Shown here one piece after another: positions 1 through 5,544 of a stretch of 5,544 nucleotides of DNA. The DNA comes from an uncultured Sphingorhabdus sp. (lineage in GTDB: Bacteria; Pseudomonadota; Alphaproteobacteria; Sphingomonadales; Sphingomonadaceae), in NCBI GenBank assembly GCA_937873665.1, contig CALMYW010000042.1, forward strand, positions 1 to 5,544, in the 5' to 3' direction. Each line of letters begins with the position of its first letter. Position 1 is the first letter of the stretch. The notes below the pieces were generated by a model. The model was given only the letters and a program-made list of their open reading frames with translations. It did not search any database and had not been told where the DNA came from. The translations under genes and the position numbers were made by a program.

Positions 1-923
1 AGACGGAGTTGGTCGCTGTTGCAGACGTTTCGTTCCGAGCCTATTCCGGCCAGGTCGTGGCGCTCGTAGGCGAAAGCGGCGCGGGCAAGAGCATCACGGC
101 GATGTCGCTCACCCATCTACTGCCAATGCCACCGATCAAGATCACGGCCGGCGAAATACGCCTCTCCGGCCGTGATATGCAGACGCAGTCACCGAAACAG
201 ATCAGGGACATCCGAGGCAACGAGGTCGGCATCGTTTTCCAGGAGCCGATGACAGCGCTGAACCCAAGCCTGCGCATCTGGCGCCAGATCGCCGAGCCGC
301 TGGTGCGTCATCGCCGGCTGTCCTGGAGCGCTGCCAAAGCGCAGGCGATCAACCTGCTCAAGAAGGTCCGCATCCCTGATGCAGAGACCAAGGCCGAGGC
401 CTATCCTCACCAGCTCAGTGGGGGTATGCGCCAGCGTGTCATGGTTGCTATCGCGATCTCCTGCGAGCCAAGACTCATCATCGCGGACGAGCCGACGACA
501 GCACTCGACGTCACCGTGCAGGCGCAGATTTTGACGCTTCTCACTGACCTTACCCGCGGATTGGGCGGGGCGCTGCTTCTCATCACGCACGATCTCGGCG
601 TCGTGGCGCGCTACGCCGACTGGGTCAACGTGATGTATGCCGGCCGCATCGTCGAGACAGCGGCGGCCGACGACCTCTATCGCGATGGGCGCCATCCTTA
701 TACGCACGCCCTCCTCGCCTCCGTGCCCAAGATCGTCGGTCCGATCGCTCATCGGCTCGAGTCGATCGCTGGGCAGCCACCCGCCCCCTCCGACGGAACC
801 GGGGGCTGCGCCTTCGCACCGCGCTGCCCACGTCGGACCGAACGGTGCGACGAACGCCCTCCGCTTAGCGGCGACGAACGCACACGGAACGGCCATCTGT
901 TCGCGTGCTGGAATCCGCTATGA
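1..923 (+). CDS. Peptide-type ABC transporter ATP-binding protein, DppD/OppD-like (5' end outside window)
   Basis: This is an ATPase subunit that would power import of a peptide or similar solute from the cytoplasmic face of the inner membrane. Counting from the TTG at position 9, the Walker A motif GESGAGKS is at residues 21-28, the Q-loop Gln at 78, the signature LSGGMRQR at 136-143, Walker B LIIADEP at 156-162 with catalytic Glu161, and the switch His at 194. The C-terminal region has the oligopeptide-family cysteine pattern C267, C273, C280 and C300; family members can bind a [4Fe-4S] cluster there. The frame is open to the window edge (codon 3-5 is Thr, then Glu), and family members carry roughly 20 more residues before this point. 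The TTG at 9 is therefore probably internal and the real start lies upstream. The stop TGA (921-923) overlaps the start of the next ATPase gene. The subfamily call is firm; the substrate is unknown because permease and binding-protein genes are not visible. Confidence 0.93.
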   Translation, partial: TELVAVADVSFRAYSGQVVALVGESGAGKSITAMSLTHLLPMPPIKITAGEIRLSGRDMQTQSPKQIRDIRGNEVGIVFQEPMTALNPSLRIWRQIAEPLVRHRRLSWSAAKAQAINLLKKVRIPDAETKAEAYPHQLSGGMRQRVMVAIAISCEPRLIIADEPTTALDVTVQAQILTLLTDLTRGLGGALLLITHDLGVVARYADWVNVMYAGRIVETAAADDLYRDGRHPYTHALLASVPKIVGPIAHRLESIAGQPPAPSDGTGGCAFAPRCPRRTERCDERPPLSGDERTRNGHLFACWNPL

Positions 924-1960
924 ACGACGTAGCAACGAATATTCTCGAGGTCTCGGACCTGTGCGTCGACTATGCAAGCACAACCTCTTTCGGCGTAACG
1001 GGCGCCCCCTCCGTTCGAGCTGTCAAGGGCATATCCCTCACACTCCAGCGCGGCGAAACTCTCTCGCTCGTCGGCGAAAGCGGTTGCGGCAAATCCACCA
1101 CGGCCATGGCCATACTACAACTGACGCCGCCGAGCGGCGGCCGGGTCGTGTTCGACGGACGCGATATCACGGGCTTCAGTCATCGCCAGATGCGACCGCT
1201 GAGGCGTGAGATGCAGATCATCTACCAGGATCCGTTCGGGTCGCTAAATCCCCGCATGACAATCGCCGACCTGATCGCCGAACCGATGGCGATTCAGGGC
1301 GTCGGCAGATCGGGCCACGAGCGCCGCGCGAAGGCTGCCGAACTCCTAGATACGGTCGGAATGGGTACTCGCTTCCTCGACCGCTATCCGCACCAACTCA
1401 GCGGTGGCCAGCGTCAGAGGGTCGCCATCGCGCGCGCCCTGTCACTGCGTCCGAAACTGCTCATCTGTGATGAGCCGGTCTCAGCTCTCGACGTCTCAGT
1501 GCAGGCCCAGGTTCTGAACTTGTTTTCCGACCTCAAGGAGCAGTTCGGCTTGTCCTATCTGTTCATCTCGCACGACCTCGGCGTCGTCCGACACATGAGC
1601 GATCGGGTCGCAGTGATGTATCTCGGACGCATCGTCGAGATCGCGACGCGCGACGACCTCTACGGCGAACCGCTCCATCCCTACACGCGCATTCTTCTCG
1701 ATGCGGTAGCGGTGCCGGACCCGCAAATCGAGCGCGCCCGCGATCACGTGCTCCTTCAGGGCGAGGTGCCGAGCGTCGCCACCCCCCCGCCCGGCTGTCC
1801 ATTTCACCCTCGCTGTCAGTCCGCCATGCCGGTCTGCAGCCGCGAAATTCCGCCGCTGCGGTTGCACGGCAATCGGCAGATCGCCTGCCATCTGTATGAT
1901 GAGGCAGCAGCCAACAAGACAATCGAAGCCGCGATGGACGGAAATGGCAATCCAAACTAG
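920..1960 (+). CDS. Peptide-type ABC transporter ATP-binding protein, DppF/OppF-like
   Basis: This is the second ATPase, expected to form the heterodimeric motor with the preceding gene product. The protein is 346 residues from the ATG at 920. Walker A GESGCGKST is at residues 52-60, the Q-loop Gln at 103, the signature LSGGQRQR at 160-167, Walker B LLICDEP at 180-186 with catalytic Glu185, and the switch His at 218. Cysteines C293, C299, C306 and C323 form the C-terminal peptide-transporter motif, followed by a tail of about 20 residues. I chose ATG 920 because it gives an ATGA overlap with the upstream stop, a common mark of translational coupling; a weak GGA lies at 910-912. A GTG at 905 would add five residues and cannot be excluded. 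The length and the N-terminal strand (ILEVSDLCVDY) fit DppF/OppF. It ends 27 nt before the stop codon of the convergent glcF gene. The substrate is not determined. Confidence 0.94.
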   Translation: MNDVATNILEVSDLCVDYASTTSFGVTGAPSVRAVKGISLTLQRGETLSLVGESGCGKSTTAMAILQLTPPSGGRVVFDGRDITGFSHRQMRPLRREMQIIYQDPFGSLNPRMTIADLIAEPMAIQGVGRSGHERRAKAAELLDTVGMGTRFLDRYPHQLSGGQRQRVAIARALSLRPKLLICDEPVSALDVSVQAQVLNLFSDLKEQFGLSYLFISHDLGVVRHMSDRVAVMYLGRIVEIATRDDLYGEPLHPYTRILLDAVAVPDPQIERARDHVLLQGEVPSVATPPPGCPFHPRCQSAMPVCSREIPPLRLHGNRQIACHLYDEAAANKTIEAAMDGNGNPN

Positions 1961-2016
1961 GACGTCAGAGCGGTCGCTTGTCCGCACCTAGCCCAAGCAC
2001 CCCTTTAGGACGTCAG
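1958..2016. repeat. 11-bp direct repeat spanning the convergent gene junction
   Basis: The sequence TAGGACGTCAG occurs at 1958-1968 and again at 2006-2016, 48 bp apart in the same orientation. The first copy starts with the TAG stop codon of the DppF-like gene. The second lies within the last codons of glcF on the opposite strand. Each copy contains the palindromic core GACGTC. The match stops at 11 bp on both sides. It may be chance or a trace of a small rearrangement at the junction; no function is claimed. Confidence 0.4.
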
Positions 2017-3295
2017 GCAACGGGCCGCCCATCGCCCAATCGACCAACTCCACCGTGTGGACGACTGGAATGCGTGTTCCAGCACCAATCTGCGTTATGC
2101 AGCCGAGATTTCCACTCGCAATGATTTGCGGTTTGACCTTCTCAATGTTGGTGACCTTTCGTGCGCGCAGTCGATTGGCGATCTCAGGCTGCAGTACGTT
2201 GTATGTTCCGGCGGAGCCGCAACATATGTGGCCTTCCGGTACTTCTCTCACTACAAACCCCATTCGCCTCAAAAGTGACTTCGGCTGATCTCTAACCTGC
2301 TGTCCATGCTGCATCGAGCATGCCGAATGGTAAGCCACGACCTGGCCGGTAGTCCGAACACCGTCTTGAAGCGGTAATTCATGCAAGAATTCTGTGATGT
2401 CCCGCGCTAGAGCCGAGATCCGTACGGCTTTCTGAGCGTAGGCGTTATCGTTGCGAAGTAGGAAGCCATAATCTTTAATGACCGTTCCGCAACCGGACGT
2501 CGTAACCACGATGGCGTCGAGGCCGCCGTTCTCGATTTCGCGTGTCCATACATCCACGTTGTGTCGAGCCGCATCCAGCGCCCGACTTTCGTATCCCAAG
2601 TGCTGCACGAGAGCTCCGCAGCACCCTTCGTCGATCGGTTGAACTACTTCGATACCGTGACGCGTCAACAACCGGATTGCAGCCTCGTTGATGTTCTGGC
2701 CGAGGACCTGCTGGGCACATCCGCTCAGAAGCGCAACCCGACCGCGCGGCCTATCGACGGTCGCGCCCGGTAACCTTCGGGTCGGCCTTCTTCGCTTGAA
2801 TGACGACGAAAGTTCAATCATCGCGGCGAGTTGCGCGCCGCCGGGAAGATTGGCGAGCCACTTTCTGATCGGCCTGCTCACGGTAGCCACGCGTAAAGCC
2901 AACCTAAGTCGGCCCGGAAACGGCAGCACCTTCGCCAACATGCCTCGAAGCAACCGATCAGGCAGAGGACGCGTATAGGTTCGGGCGATATGGGCTCGCG
3001 CGTGATCGACCAGGTGCATGTAGTGCACGCCGGACGGACAGGTCGTCATGCAGGAAAGACACGTCAGACATCGATCGATATGCTCGACGACCTGAGGGGT
3101 CGCCGGCTTTTCCTCCTCCAACATGTCCTTGATCAGATAGATGCGCCCGCGCGGACTGTCCGCTTCGTCACCAAGAAGCAGATATGTCGGGCATGTCGCA
3201 GTACAAAAGCCGCAATGCACACAGGCACGGAGGATTTTTTCTGACTCGCTTACATGTGCATCGGCCAAGGCCGTCAGCGAGAAGTTTGTTTGCAT
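1988..3295 (-). CDS. glcF: Glycolate oxidase (glycolate dehydrogenase) iron-sulfur subunit GlcF
   Basis: GlcF is the electron-transfer subunit of glycolate oxidase, passing electrons from the flavin subunits towards the quinone pool at the inner membrane. The 435-residue protein has two ferredoxin-type CxxCxxCxxxCP motifs, C25/C28/C31/C35 and C76/C79/C82/C86, for two [4Fe-4S] clusters. Two cysteine-rich CCG domains follow: C193 with C225-C226 and C269, then C326 with C358-C359 and C399. Characteristic stretches are CVHCGFCTATCPTY, SPRGRIYLIKDM and HICCGSAGTYNVLQP. The length is slightly above that of E. coli GlcF (about 407), partly through a basic linker near residues 166-186. ATG 3295 has a GAGG Shine-Dalgarno nine nt upstream and lies 16 nt after the glcE stop. 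GlpC and LutA share parts of this architecture, but the order after glcD and glcE and the sequence style favour GlcF. By eye its base composition is somewhat lower in GC than the ABC genes. Confidence 0.96.
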   Translation of the reverse strand: MQTNFSLTALADAHVSESEKILRACVHCGFCTATCPTYLLLGDEADSPRGRIYLIKDMLEEEKPATPQVVEHIDRCLTCLSCMTTCPSGVHYMHLVDHARAHIARTYTRPLPDRLLRGMLAKVLPFPGRLRLALRVATVSRPIRKWLANLPGGAQLAAMIELSSSFKRRRPTRRLPGATVDRPRGRVALLSGCAQQVLGQNINEAAIRLLTRHGIEVVQPIDEGCCGALVQHLGYESRALDAARHNVDVWTREIENGGLDAIVVTTSGCGTVIKDYGFLLRNDNAYAQKAVRISALARDITEFLHELPLQDGVRTTGQVVAYHSACSMQHGQQVRDQPKSLLRRMGFVVREVPEGHICCGSAGTYNVLQPEIANRLRARKVTNIEKVKPQIIASGNLGCITQIGAGTRIPVVHTVELVDWAMGGPLPDVLKGCLG

Positions 3296-3300
3296 ACCAG

Positions 3301-3314
3301 TCCGCCTCGCCTCA
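3301..3314 (-). promoter_or_regulatory. Ribosome binding site of glcF next to the glcE stop
   Basis: On the minus strand the glcE stop TGA (3314-3312) is followed at once by a purine-rich stretch including GAGG at 3308-3305 and GGA at 3303-3301. The glcF ATG follows at 3295. The short junction supports this start and suggests that ribosomes finishing glcE could re-initiate at glcF. Confidence 0.6.
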
Positions 3315-4502
3315 GATACCGGCGTACATCCTGCCGAAATTTAGAACGCGGTCAGGATCGAAAGATTTCTTGATTTCCTGCGTCAACTTGAGCACCGCAG
3401 GAGGAAGCGGCTCGAACACATCGATCCTGCGGCGAATCTCCGATGAAGCCCGTACGAGTGTGGCGTGCCCACCGGTATTGACCATAGCTTCCCGAACGAC
3501 CGACGCTCCCGCATCGTCAGCGCCCACGACCGCGAGCCACACGAGACCACCGCCCCAGTCGTAGAAATAGCGCACGCCGAGTTTTTGCCGGATGTCGGCA
3601 AGAACATGCGGCGCTTTGGAGGGGGCCAAGGACAACCGCCAAATGGAACGATCCATTGGCTGAGCCAGCCAGTGCGCGTCGCGCACGCGCAACCACAGGT
3701 TCGCGCTTTCATCACCTTCGATCAGCTCGGCCCTACCAAAGGAGCGCCACAGCTTGGCAAGCTCACGGGCACCATATGCTACCGAGCCGTCAGAACCCTC
3801 GAGTCGAACGATCGTAGTCGAGTCCGACCCAATACTCGCCGGAATATGCGCTGCCGCCGACACCGCGAAAGACGACCCGAGCGCTGCGGTGAGCGCTGCA
3901 ATCGCTGTCGTGTCGTTCATGCCGCCCAATCCCACCGATAGGGAACGCGCCGGCTTCGGCAACACTTTGAAGATGACCTCGGTCAAAACGCCGAGCGTAC
4001 CCCACGCACCGCAGTTCAGCTTGACTAAATCGAGTCCGGTGACGTTTTTCATTACGCGCCCGCCGGATTTCACGATGTCTCCGCGGCCCGTGACCAAGCG
4101 AACGCCGATCAGGCTGTCGCGACAAGCTCCGACCGCGATACGACGCGGACCCGAAACATTCCCGGCGACAATACCTCCGATTGTCGGCTCTGCGCTCGTC
4201 CCGAACAACACACGATGATCCATCGGCTCGAACGGAAGCATCTGGTTGTGCTTGGCGAGCATCCGATCGATTTCGGAAACCGGCGTTCCAGGCAAAGCAC
4301 CGATGACGAGCTCTGTCGGCTCATAAAGTGAAACTCCGCGCATGCGCTCGGTCGTTAGAGGCATAGCGTATCCACCCAGCGGTCGGCCCATCGCCGACTT
4401 GGAGCCGGCGCCGCGCACGACGAGAGGCATCTTTGCTGTAGCCGCATCCTTGATGGCAGACGACAGTCCGCACTCGTCGCGCGGCTTATAGCAATCGGTC
4501 AT
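3312..4502 (-). CDS. glcE: Glycolate oxidase FAD-binding subunit GlcE
   Basis: GlcE is the second flavin subunit of glycolate oxidase and acts with GlcD and GlcF in converting glycolate to glyoxylate. The 396-residue protein has a VAO/PCMH-type FAD-binding domain: LVVRGAGSKS at residues 27-36, GGIVAGNVSGPRR at 109-121, and a segment with KNVTGLDLVKLNCGAWGTLG at 152-171, which is highly typical of GlcE. The C-terminus (FDPDRVLNFGRMYAGI, 381-396) is the usual GlcE ending. It is longer than E. coli GlcE (about 350), as is common in alphaproteobacteria. I chose ATG 4502: AGGGTGA at 4519-4513 and GGGAG at 4511-4507 precede it. A GTG directly in front (4505) would add one residue, but then GGGAG would sit too close. 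The start is 15 nt after the glcD stop, and glcF follows after 16 nt, consistent with one operon. No truncation or frameshift is seen. Confidence 0.95.
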   Translation of the reverse strand: MTDCYKPRDECGLSSAIKDAATAKMPLVVRGAGSKSAMGRPLGGYAMPLTTERMRGVSLYEPTELVIGALPGTPVSEIDRMLAKHNQMLPFEPMDHRVLFGTSAEPTIGGIVAGNVSGPRRIAVGACRDSLIGVRLVTGRGDIVKSGGRVMKNVTGLDLVKLNCGAWGTLGVLTEVIFKVLPKPARSLSVGLGGMNDTTAIAALTAALGSSFAVSAAAHIPASIGSDSTTIVRLEGSDGSVAYGARELAKLWRSFGRAELIEGDESANLWLRVRDAHWLAQPMDRSIWRLSLAPSKAPHVLADIRQKLGVRYFYDWGGGLVWLAVVGADDAGASVVREAMVNTGGHATLVRASSEIRRRIDVFEPLPPAVLKLTQEIKKSFDPDRVLNFGRMYAGI

Positions 4503-4506
4503 CACA

Positions 4507-4520
4507 CTCCCGTCACCCTA
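4507..4520 (-). promoter_or_regulatory. Ribosome binding site of glcE overlapping the glcD stop
   Basis: On the minus strand the glcD stop TAG (4520-4518) shares bases with AGGGTGA (4519-4513), and GGGAG follows at 4511-4507, four nt before ATG 4502. Either could pair with 16S rRNA. The overlap with the stop codon suggests coupled translation of glcD and glcE, and it helps choose ATG 4502 over GTG 4505. Confidence 0.55.
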
Positions 4521-5544
4521 ACCTTGACATCGAAAATCGAGGGGAAACACCTTATCCGTATTGAGCAGCCATCGCGGATCGAACGCGGCGCGCACCCGAA
4601 TCTGTTGAGCCAGATCGGCATCGTCAAACTGGCAGCGCATTAGATCACGCTTCTCGATACCGACACCGTGCTCGCCCGTCAGGCACCCACCAACTTCAAC
4701 GCAGAGCCTGAGAATGTCATCTCCCGCTGCTTCCGCCTTCGACTGCTGCGACGGATCGTTCGCGTTGTAGAGGATGAGCGGATGCATGTTGCCGTCACCG
4801 GCATGGAAAACATTCGCGACACGCAATCCGTGTCGCTGTACGATCTTGGAGATCTCCGCCAAAACGTACGACAGCTTGCCGGTCGGCACCGTGCCGTCCA
4901 TGCACAAATAGTCAGCGACTCGCCCGGTCGCACCGAAAGCCGACTTCCGCCCCTTCCAGATTGCCGCCGTCTCAATTGCCGACCTGCTCTCGCGCACTGT
5001 CGTCGCACCATTCGCACGAGCGATGGCGGTGATGTCCGCCAGCGTCGCGTCCATCTCGGCGTCGGACCCTTCGACCTCTACAATCAGAAGGGCCTCGACA
5101 TCGAGCGGATAGCCGGCCTTGGCGAAGGCCTCGCAGATCTCGATGGCGGCCTTGTCCATGTATTCGATGGCTACGGGAATGATACCGGCGGCAATGACGT
5201 CCGCAACCGCCTTGCCCGCTCCCTCGCAAGACGGGAAACCGAACAGAACCGGGCGCGCTCCCTCGGCCGATTTCAGAATTCGGAGGGTCGCTTCGGTCAC
5301 TATCCCGAGCTGCCCCTCGGAGCCGACGACCAGGCCCAGCAGATCGAGTCCAGCGCTATCGAGATAGTCACCGCCGAGATCGATGATCGATCCATCGATC
5401 AGTACCATCCTTACGCCGAGGAGGTTATTGGTCGTGACTCCATACTTCAGGCAATGCGCGCCTCCGGAGTTGTTGGCAATGTTGCCTCCGATCGTGCAGG
5501 CAAGTTGAGAGGAAGGGTCTGGCGCATAGAAGAAGCCGTTCTCC
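4518..5544 (-). CDS. glcD: Glycolate oxidase FAD-linked subunit GlcD (N-terminal part outside window)
   Basis: GlcD is the main FAD-linked subunit that would oxidise glycolate (often D-lactate as well) to the 2-oxo acid. About 341 C-terminal residues are present. The frame stays open to the window edge, so the ATG at 5408 is internal: conserved family sequence continues in front of it. From the N-terminal side I see YAPDPSSQ, then CTIGGNIANNSGG and HCLKYG (5439-5498), the end of the VAO-type FAD-binding domain. GSEGQLGIVTEATLRILK follows. The FAD-oxidase C-terminal domain carries HAGDGNMHPLILYN (4764-4805) and GEHGVGIEKRDLM (4638-4676), and the protein ends FDPRWLLNTDKVFPL plus a short tail. 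Against E. coli GlcD (about 499 residues) roughly the first 150 are missing. A D-lactate dehydrogenase-like or D-2-hydroxyglutarate dehydrogenase-like enzyme would share these motifs; the directly following glcE and glcF settle it as GlcD. Confidence 0.95.
   Translation of the reverse strand, partial: ENGFFYAPDPSSQLACTIGGNIANNSGGAHCLKYGVTTNNLLGVRMVLIDGSIIDLGGDYLDSAGLDLLGLVVGSEGQLGIVTEATLRILKSAEGARPVLFGFPSCEGAGKAVADVIAAGIIPVAIEYMDKAAIEICEAFAKAGYPLDVEALLIVEVEGSDAEMDATLADITAIARANGATTVRESRSAIETAAIWKGRKSAFGATGRVADYLCMDGTVPTGKLSYVLAEISKIVQRHGLRVANVFHAGDGNMHPLILYNANDPSQQSKAEAAGDDILRLCVEVGGCLTGEHGVGIEKRDLMRCQFDDADLAQQIRVRAAFDPRWLLNTDKVFPLDFRCQG
5378..5400. repeat. Perfect 8-bp inverted repeat rich in GATC inside glcD
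   Basis: GATCGATG at 5378-5385 and CATCGATC at 5393-5400 are exact reverse complements separated by seven nt, so the segment could fold into a hairpin. It contains four GATC sites in 23 bp. It lies in coding sequence where glcD encodes DGSIID, and Asp and Ile codons alone could produce it. No run of T follows, so it is not a terminator. Its function is unknown and it is possibly incidental. Confidence 0.35.

Noticed and set aside
189..896. 235-codon open frame on the minus strand opposite the first ABC ATPase
   Set aside because: Its translation shows no recognisable family motif and it lies wholly antisense to a gene with a complete motif set. Long antisense frames are common in GC-rich coding DNA.
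637..1209. 190-codon + strand frame across the junction of the two ABC genes
   Set aside because: It is an alternative frame over two well-supported genes, low in complexity (Pro, Arg, Ser rich) and without family motifs.
1971..1986. Possible terminator hairpin between the convergent genes
   Set aside because: The stem is only four base pairs (GCGG/CCGC) with an eight-nt loop and no T run on either strand.
1496..1987. 163-codon open frame on the minus strand opposite the end of the DppF-like gene
   Set aside because: It would lie one nt past the glcF stop and so look like a fourth operon gene, but it is antisense to conserved ABC sequence and its translation shows no domain.
1988..3295. Reading glcF as GlpC or LutA
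   Set aside because: These share Fe-S and CCG domains, but the gene directly follows glcD and glcE and matches GlcF in its N-terminal cluster region and CCG segments.
3465..3941. 158-codon + strand frame opposite glcE, with similar frames at 3184-3564 and 3754-4218
   Set aside because: All are antisense shadows of glcE, whose FAD-binding motifs are intact; none shows a domain.
4518..5408. glcD starting at the in-frame ATG at 5408 as a shortened gene
   Set aside because: Conserved GlcD sequence (YAPDPSSQ, GGNIANNSGG, HCLKYG) continues in frame upstream to the window edge, so the gene is cut by the window rather than truncated.

Overview
The window carries two gene groups that converge near position 1975. 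The genes are tightly packed and fairly GC-rich, with ATGA-type or very short junctions. The proteins resemble those of alphaproteobacteria, perhaps a rhizobial-type soil or plant-associated species. That placement is inferred from protein style and base composition, because no rRNA or other marker gene is present.

Left part, + strand (1-1960): two consecutive ATP-binding subunits of a peptide-type (DppD/DppF, OppD/OppF) ABC importer. The first is cut at its 5' end by the window edge. The second starts inside the stop codon of the first (ATGA). Both have a full set of nucleotide-binding motifs and the four-cysteine C-terminal region typical of this subfamily. The permeases and the substrate-binding protein are not in the window and would be expected upstream of position 1, so the substrate cannot be named.

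Right part, - strand (5544 down to 1988): the three core subunits of glycolate oxidase (glycolate dehydrogenase) in the order glcD-glcE-glcF, read from right to left. GlcD (FAD subunit) lacks its N-terminal portion because the gene runs off the right edge. GlcE (second FAD-binding subunit) and GlcF (iron-sulfur subunit) are complete. The junctions are 15 and 16 nt, and a Shine-Dalgarno-like sequence lies against the upstream stop codon in each, which suggests one transcript with coupled translation. Together the three proteins would oxidise glycolate to glyoxylate and pass electrons through two FAD domains and Fe-S clusters to the quinone pool.

The two groups meet tail to tail with only 27 nt between stop codons and no convincing intrinsic terminator. 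No promoter is visible, since both transcription units begin outside the window. There is no stretch over 300 nt without a gene, and I see no RNA gene, mobile element or CRISPR array. I found no convincing new system: this is recognisable metabolic and transport DNA, and the findings are modest structural points.
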